DNA of 64,000 bases, from the NCBI RefSeq assembly GCF_017301635.1, contig NZ_CP071091.1:7308501-7372500 (forward strand). Direction: 5' to 3'. The notes below the pieces were generated by a model. It was given only the letters and a program-made list of their open reading frames with translations, ran no database searches and was not told where the DNA came from. Shown here piece after piece: positions 62,028 through 64,000 of the stretch. Within the stretch, counting starts at the first letter, position 1. The number at the start of each line of letters is the position of its first letter. The stretch comes from Myxococcus landrumus (GTDB taxonomy: Bacteria > Myxococcota > Myxococcia > Myxococcales > Myxococcaceae). The position numbers were made by a program, and so were the translations under genes.

Positions 62028-64000
62028 TGAAGCCCTTGGGGTTGTTCATCGCGCTCCTGTTGCTCGTGTCGCCCGCGCTGGCGGCGTCGCGCCTCCCGTC
62101 CGAGTGTGAGCCGGCGAATCCAGCGGCGGCCGACGGCTCGGGTGAGTTCCCCGAAGAGGTGACGCGGGCGCTGGACGCGATGGTGCGCGCGGAGCTGGCC
62201 CAGGGCCCCACGGTGGGCTTCTCCGTGGGCGTCTCGCGAGGGAGTCGGCGCTGGGTGTGTGGCTATGGCTTGCGGGACGTGGCGCGCAAGCTGCCCGTGA
62301 CGCCGCGCACGACGTATCGGCTGGCCTCCATCACCAAGTCGTTCACCGCCGTCGCGGTGCTTCAGTTGGTGGAGCAGGGGAAGCTGAGCCTGGACGCGGA
62401 CATCCACACGCTGGTGCCGAACTATCCGGCGAAGCAGTGGACCGTCACCGTGAGGGACTTGCTGGGACACCTCAGCGGGGTGCCGACGTATGACGGGTTC
62501 GCCGCGACCATCAACGTGAAGCCCTTGAGCACGGCCGAGGCCGTCTCCGTCTTCTCCGAGAAGCCGCTCTCCTTCGAGCCACGCACCCGCTATCTGTACA
62601 GCACGTGGGGCTACAACCTGCTGGGCGCGGCGGTGGAGACCGCGTCGGGGCAGTCCTATCGCGACTACCTGCGCGAGCATGTCTTCCAGCCCGCGGGCAT
62701 GGCGCACGCGGACCTGGATGTCACCGCGACGCGCGACGAGCACCAGACGGTGGGCTACCGGCTGAAGGATGGCGTGGTGAAGACGTCGCGCTTCCTGGAT
62801 GTGTCCAGCCGCTTCGGAGGGGGAGGCACTCGCGGCACGGTGGGGGACATGCTGGGCTTTGGTCGCGCGGTGCTGACCCATACGCTGGTGTCTCGCGACA
62901 CCATGGGGATGATGCAGTCGTCCATGGCCACGCGGGATGGGCGGCTCACGGACTACGGCATGGGCTTCGCCACCTATCCGCTGCGCGGCCACTACCTGGT
63001 GGCGCACGCGGGAGGACAGCCGGAGACCACGACGCTGCTGGTGATGTTCCCCGCGGAGGACACGGTGATTGCGCTGGCCACCAACATCGAGGGCGAGGCC
63101 AAGCGCCTGCGCAGGCTGTCCATCCGGTTGATGGAAGGGGTGCTGGAGGCGGGGGCCACGCGCCGCGACGCGCACTTCGCCGACCCGGTGGACGCCGTGG
63201 TGTACGAGGGCCTGTCGCGCATCGTCAGCTACGGCCTGGCCTACCACCTGTGGGCCACGCGAGGGCCGGGCACGCTGTCTCCGGACGAGGACGTGCCCGG
63301 GGCGTTCGCCCGCGTGTCGGAGATGCTGGACCGCAAGCTCATCGCCAAGGATGCGAAGGCGGCGCTGGAGCGCATTCGCGGCGGGCATGACCCGAAGCTG
63401 GGCTCCGTGTTCATCCGCGTGGGCGCGCACATGGCTCGTGTGCTGGAGAAGGCACACGGGCCCGAGCGACTCCTGGCGTACCCGTCGGAGGGACCGCTGT
63501 CGTTCTTCGCGGACTACCTGGCCGCGTGTGAGGCGCGGGGCACGGCCGACACGCAGCGACTGGGCGAGCCGCTGCGCGGGGACCTGCTGCGCTTCGTGGC
63601 GGGGTGGAAGCGCGCGGAGGTGCCGGCGGAGCTGCGGCGCCTGCGGTTGGACGAGGTGCAGAATCCGGAGACGCACTGGCCCGCGCTCAAGAAGGCGGCG
63701 GCGCTGTGGCCCGAGCTTCGCCCGGACTACACGGACGAGCTGGTGCGCGTCGCGGAGGGGTTCGGGTGGCGCAAGCAGTTGCCCATGCGGCTGCGCTGGC
63801 TGGCGCGCGCGGTGGAGGTGTCGCCCCGGAGCGTGGAGGCGCGGCTGGCGTTGTCGCAGGCATTGCTGGTGGCGAAGCGGGATGAAGAGGTGCTGCCGCT
63901 GCTGCGCGAGGCCCTGGAGACACCTCAGGGCGCGCTGGCGCTGGCGCCCATGATGTTGCTCAAGCGGCTGATTGAGCCGGAGTCGCCGCGCGTGGCGCTG
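62024..64000 (+). CDS. Serine hydrolase (class C beta-lactamase/PBP-like), cut by window end
   Basis: At least 659 residues; it continues past the window. A Sec signal peptide (residues 1-20) is followed by a beta-lactamase-like domain with Ser102-xx-Lys105 (LASITKSF), Tyr192 in 'YLYSTWGYN' (the common YSN is YST here) and 'VAHAGGQP' as the third motif. A helical TPR-like region from about residue 500 ends the visible part ('EARLALSQALLVAKRDEEVLPLLREAL'). It is exported and probably acts on peptidoglycan or D-amino-acid peptides or esters. It overlaps the SGNH gene by 4 bases. Confidence 0.85.
   Translation, partial: MMKPLGLFIALLLLVSPALAASRLPSECEPANPAAADGSGEFPEEVTRALDAMVRAELAQGPTVGFSVGVSRGSRRWVCGYGLRDVARKLPVTPRTTYRLASITKSFTAVAVLQLVEQGKLSLDADIHTLVPNYPAKQWTVTVRDLLGHLSGVPTYDGFAATINVKPLSTAEAVSVFSEKPLSFEPRTRYLYSTWGYNLLGAAVETASGQSYRDYLREHVFQPAGMAHADLDVTATRDEHQTVGYRLKDGVVKTSRFLDVSSRFGGGGTRGTVGDMLGFGRAVLTHTLVSRDTMGMMQSSMATRDGRLTDYGMGFATYPLRGHYLVAHAGGQPETTTLLVMFPAEDTVIALATNIEGEAKRLRRLSIRLMEGVLEAGATRRDAHFADPVDAVVYEGLSRIVSYGLAYHLWATRGPGTLSPDEDVPGAFARVSEMLDRKLIAKDAKAALERIRGGHDPKLGSVFIRVGAHMARVLEKAHGPERLLAYPSEGPLSFFADYLAACEARGTADTQRLGEPLRGDLLRFVAGWKRAEVPAELRRLRLDEVQNPETHWPALKKAAALWPELRPDYTDELVRVAEGFGWRKQLPMRLRWLARAVEVSPRSVEARLALSQALLVAKRDEEVLPLLREALETPQGALALAPMMLLKRLIEPESPRVAL

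Noticed and set aside
61850..63676. Minus-strand frame (608 codons) over the SGNH and serine hydrolase genes
   Set aside because: Arg/His/Gln-rich shadow; the plus strand has signal peptide and SxxK catalytic motif.
1..64000. tRNA, rRNA and CRISPR arrays
   Set aside because: No cloverleaf-ending CCA clusters, rRNA-like conserved blocks or regularly spaced direct repeats were noticed on reading both strands.

Overview
The window is GC-rich DNA from a myxobacterium, probably of the Myxococcus/Corallococcus/Archangium group. The evidence is a MYXO-CTERM-type C-terminus at about 6650-6749, many secreted lipoproteins with Gly-Thr-Asp-Ala or Pro-rich linkers and Cys-rich repeats, a very large SpvB/RHS lipoprotein, a metalloprotease with a ricin-type lectin tail, and dense coding with many start/stop overlaps. 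No rRNA, tRNA or CRISPR array was seen. All functional names come from motifs read by eye; no database search was run.

Layout. 0.3-2.2 kb: a Cys-rich mini-lipoprotein and two coupled short-chain dehydrogenases. 2.4-16.8 kb: surface and secreted proteins (MYXO-CTERM beta-propeller/PKD protein, a putative nuclease built from Ig-like repeats plus an endonuclease/exonuclease/phosphatase domain, a Cys-rich/OB-like/lamin-tail lipoprotein, an M64 peptidase, a PEGA protein). 17.1-19.1 kb: an SDR and a lipid-kinase-like protein. 19.1-24.7 kb: an NrtR-type Nudix regulator followed by PP2C phosphatase, zinc-ribbon protein kinase, nicotinamidase-like hydrolase and vWA protein. 24.7-38.5 kb: a large lipoprotein with a CxxCH site, two convergent glycosyltransferases, a tightly coupled four-gene operon ending in a third glycosyltransferase, an orphan histidine kinase, a LysR regulator and a pirin. 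38.9-54.2 kb: a polymorphic-toxin island with two insertion sequences. 54.3-64 kb: a DUF2236/MpaB-like protein, LysR, TetR and OhrR/MarR regulators, two tandem saccharopine-dehydrogenase-like paralogues, an orphan type III secretion inner-rod-like protein, an SGNH-like lipoprotein and a truncated serine hydrolase.

Two systems stand out. (1) At 19.1-24.7 kb an NrtR-type regulator and a downstream cluster share a promoter/operator design: GTGT-N7-ACACTATG placed inside -35/-10 boxes, with the start codon at the expected transcription start. The cluster joins a kinase/phosphatase/vWA triad to a nicotinamidase-like enzyme, suggesting NAD-status control of a phospho-signalling stress module. (2) At 38.9-51 kb a Cys-rich secreted protein overlaps a 2420-residue SpvB/FG-GAP/RHS/Hint lipoprotein whose last 125 residues resemble an ADP-ribosyltransferase toxin. 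It is followed, with overlapping genes, by a candidate immunity protein and a macrodomain protein. The next gene has been split by two insertion sequences; removing them in silico restores a 132-codon frame that resembles EF-G domain IV. This suggests a translation-targeting ADP-ribosylating toxin with several layers of protection.
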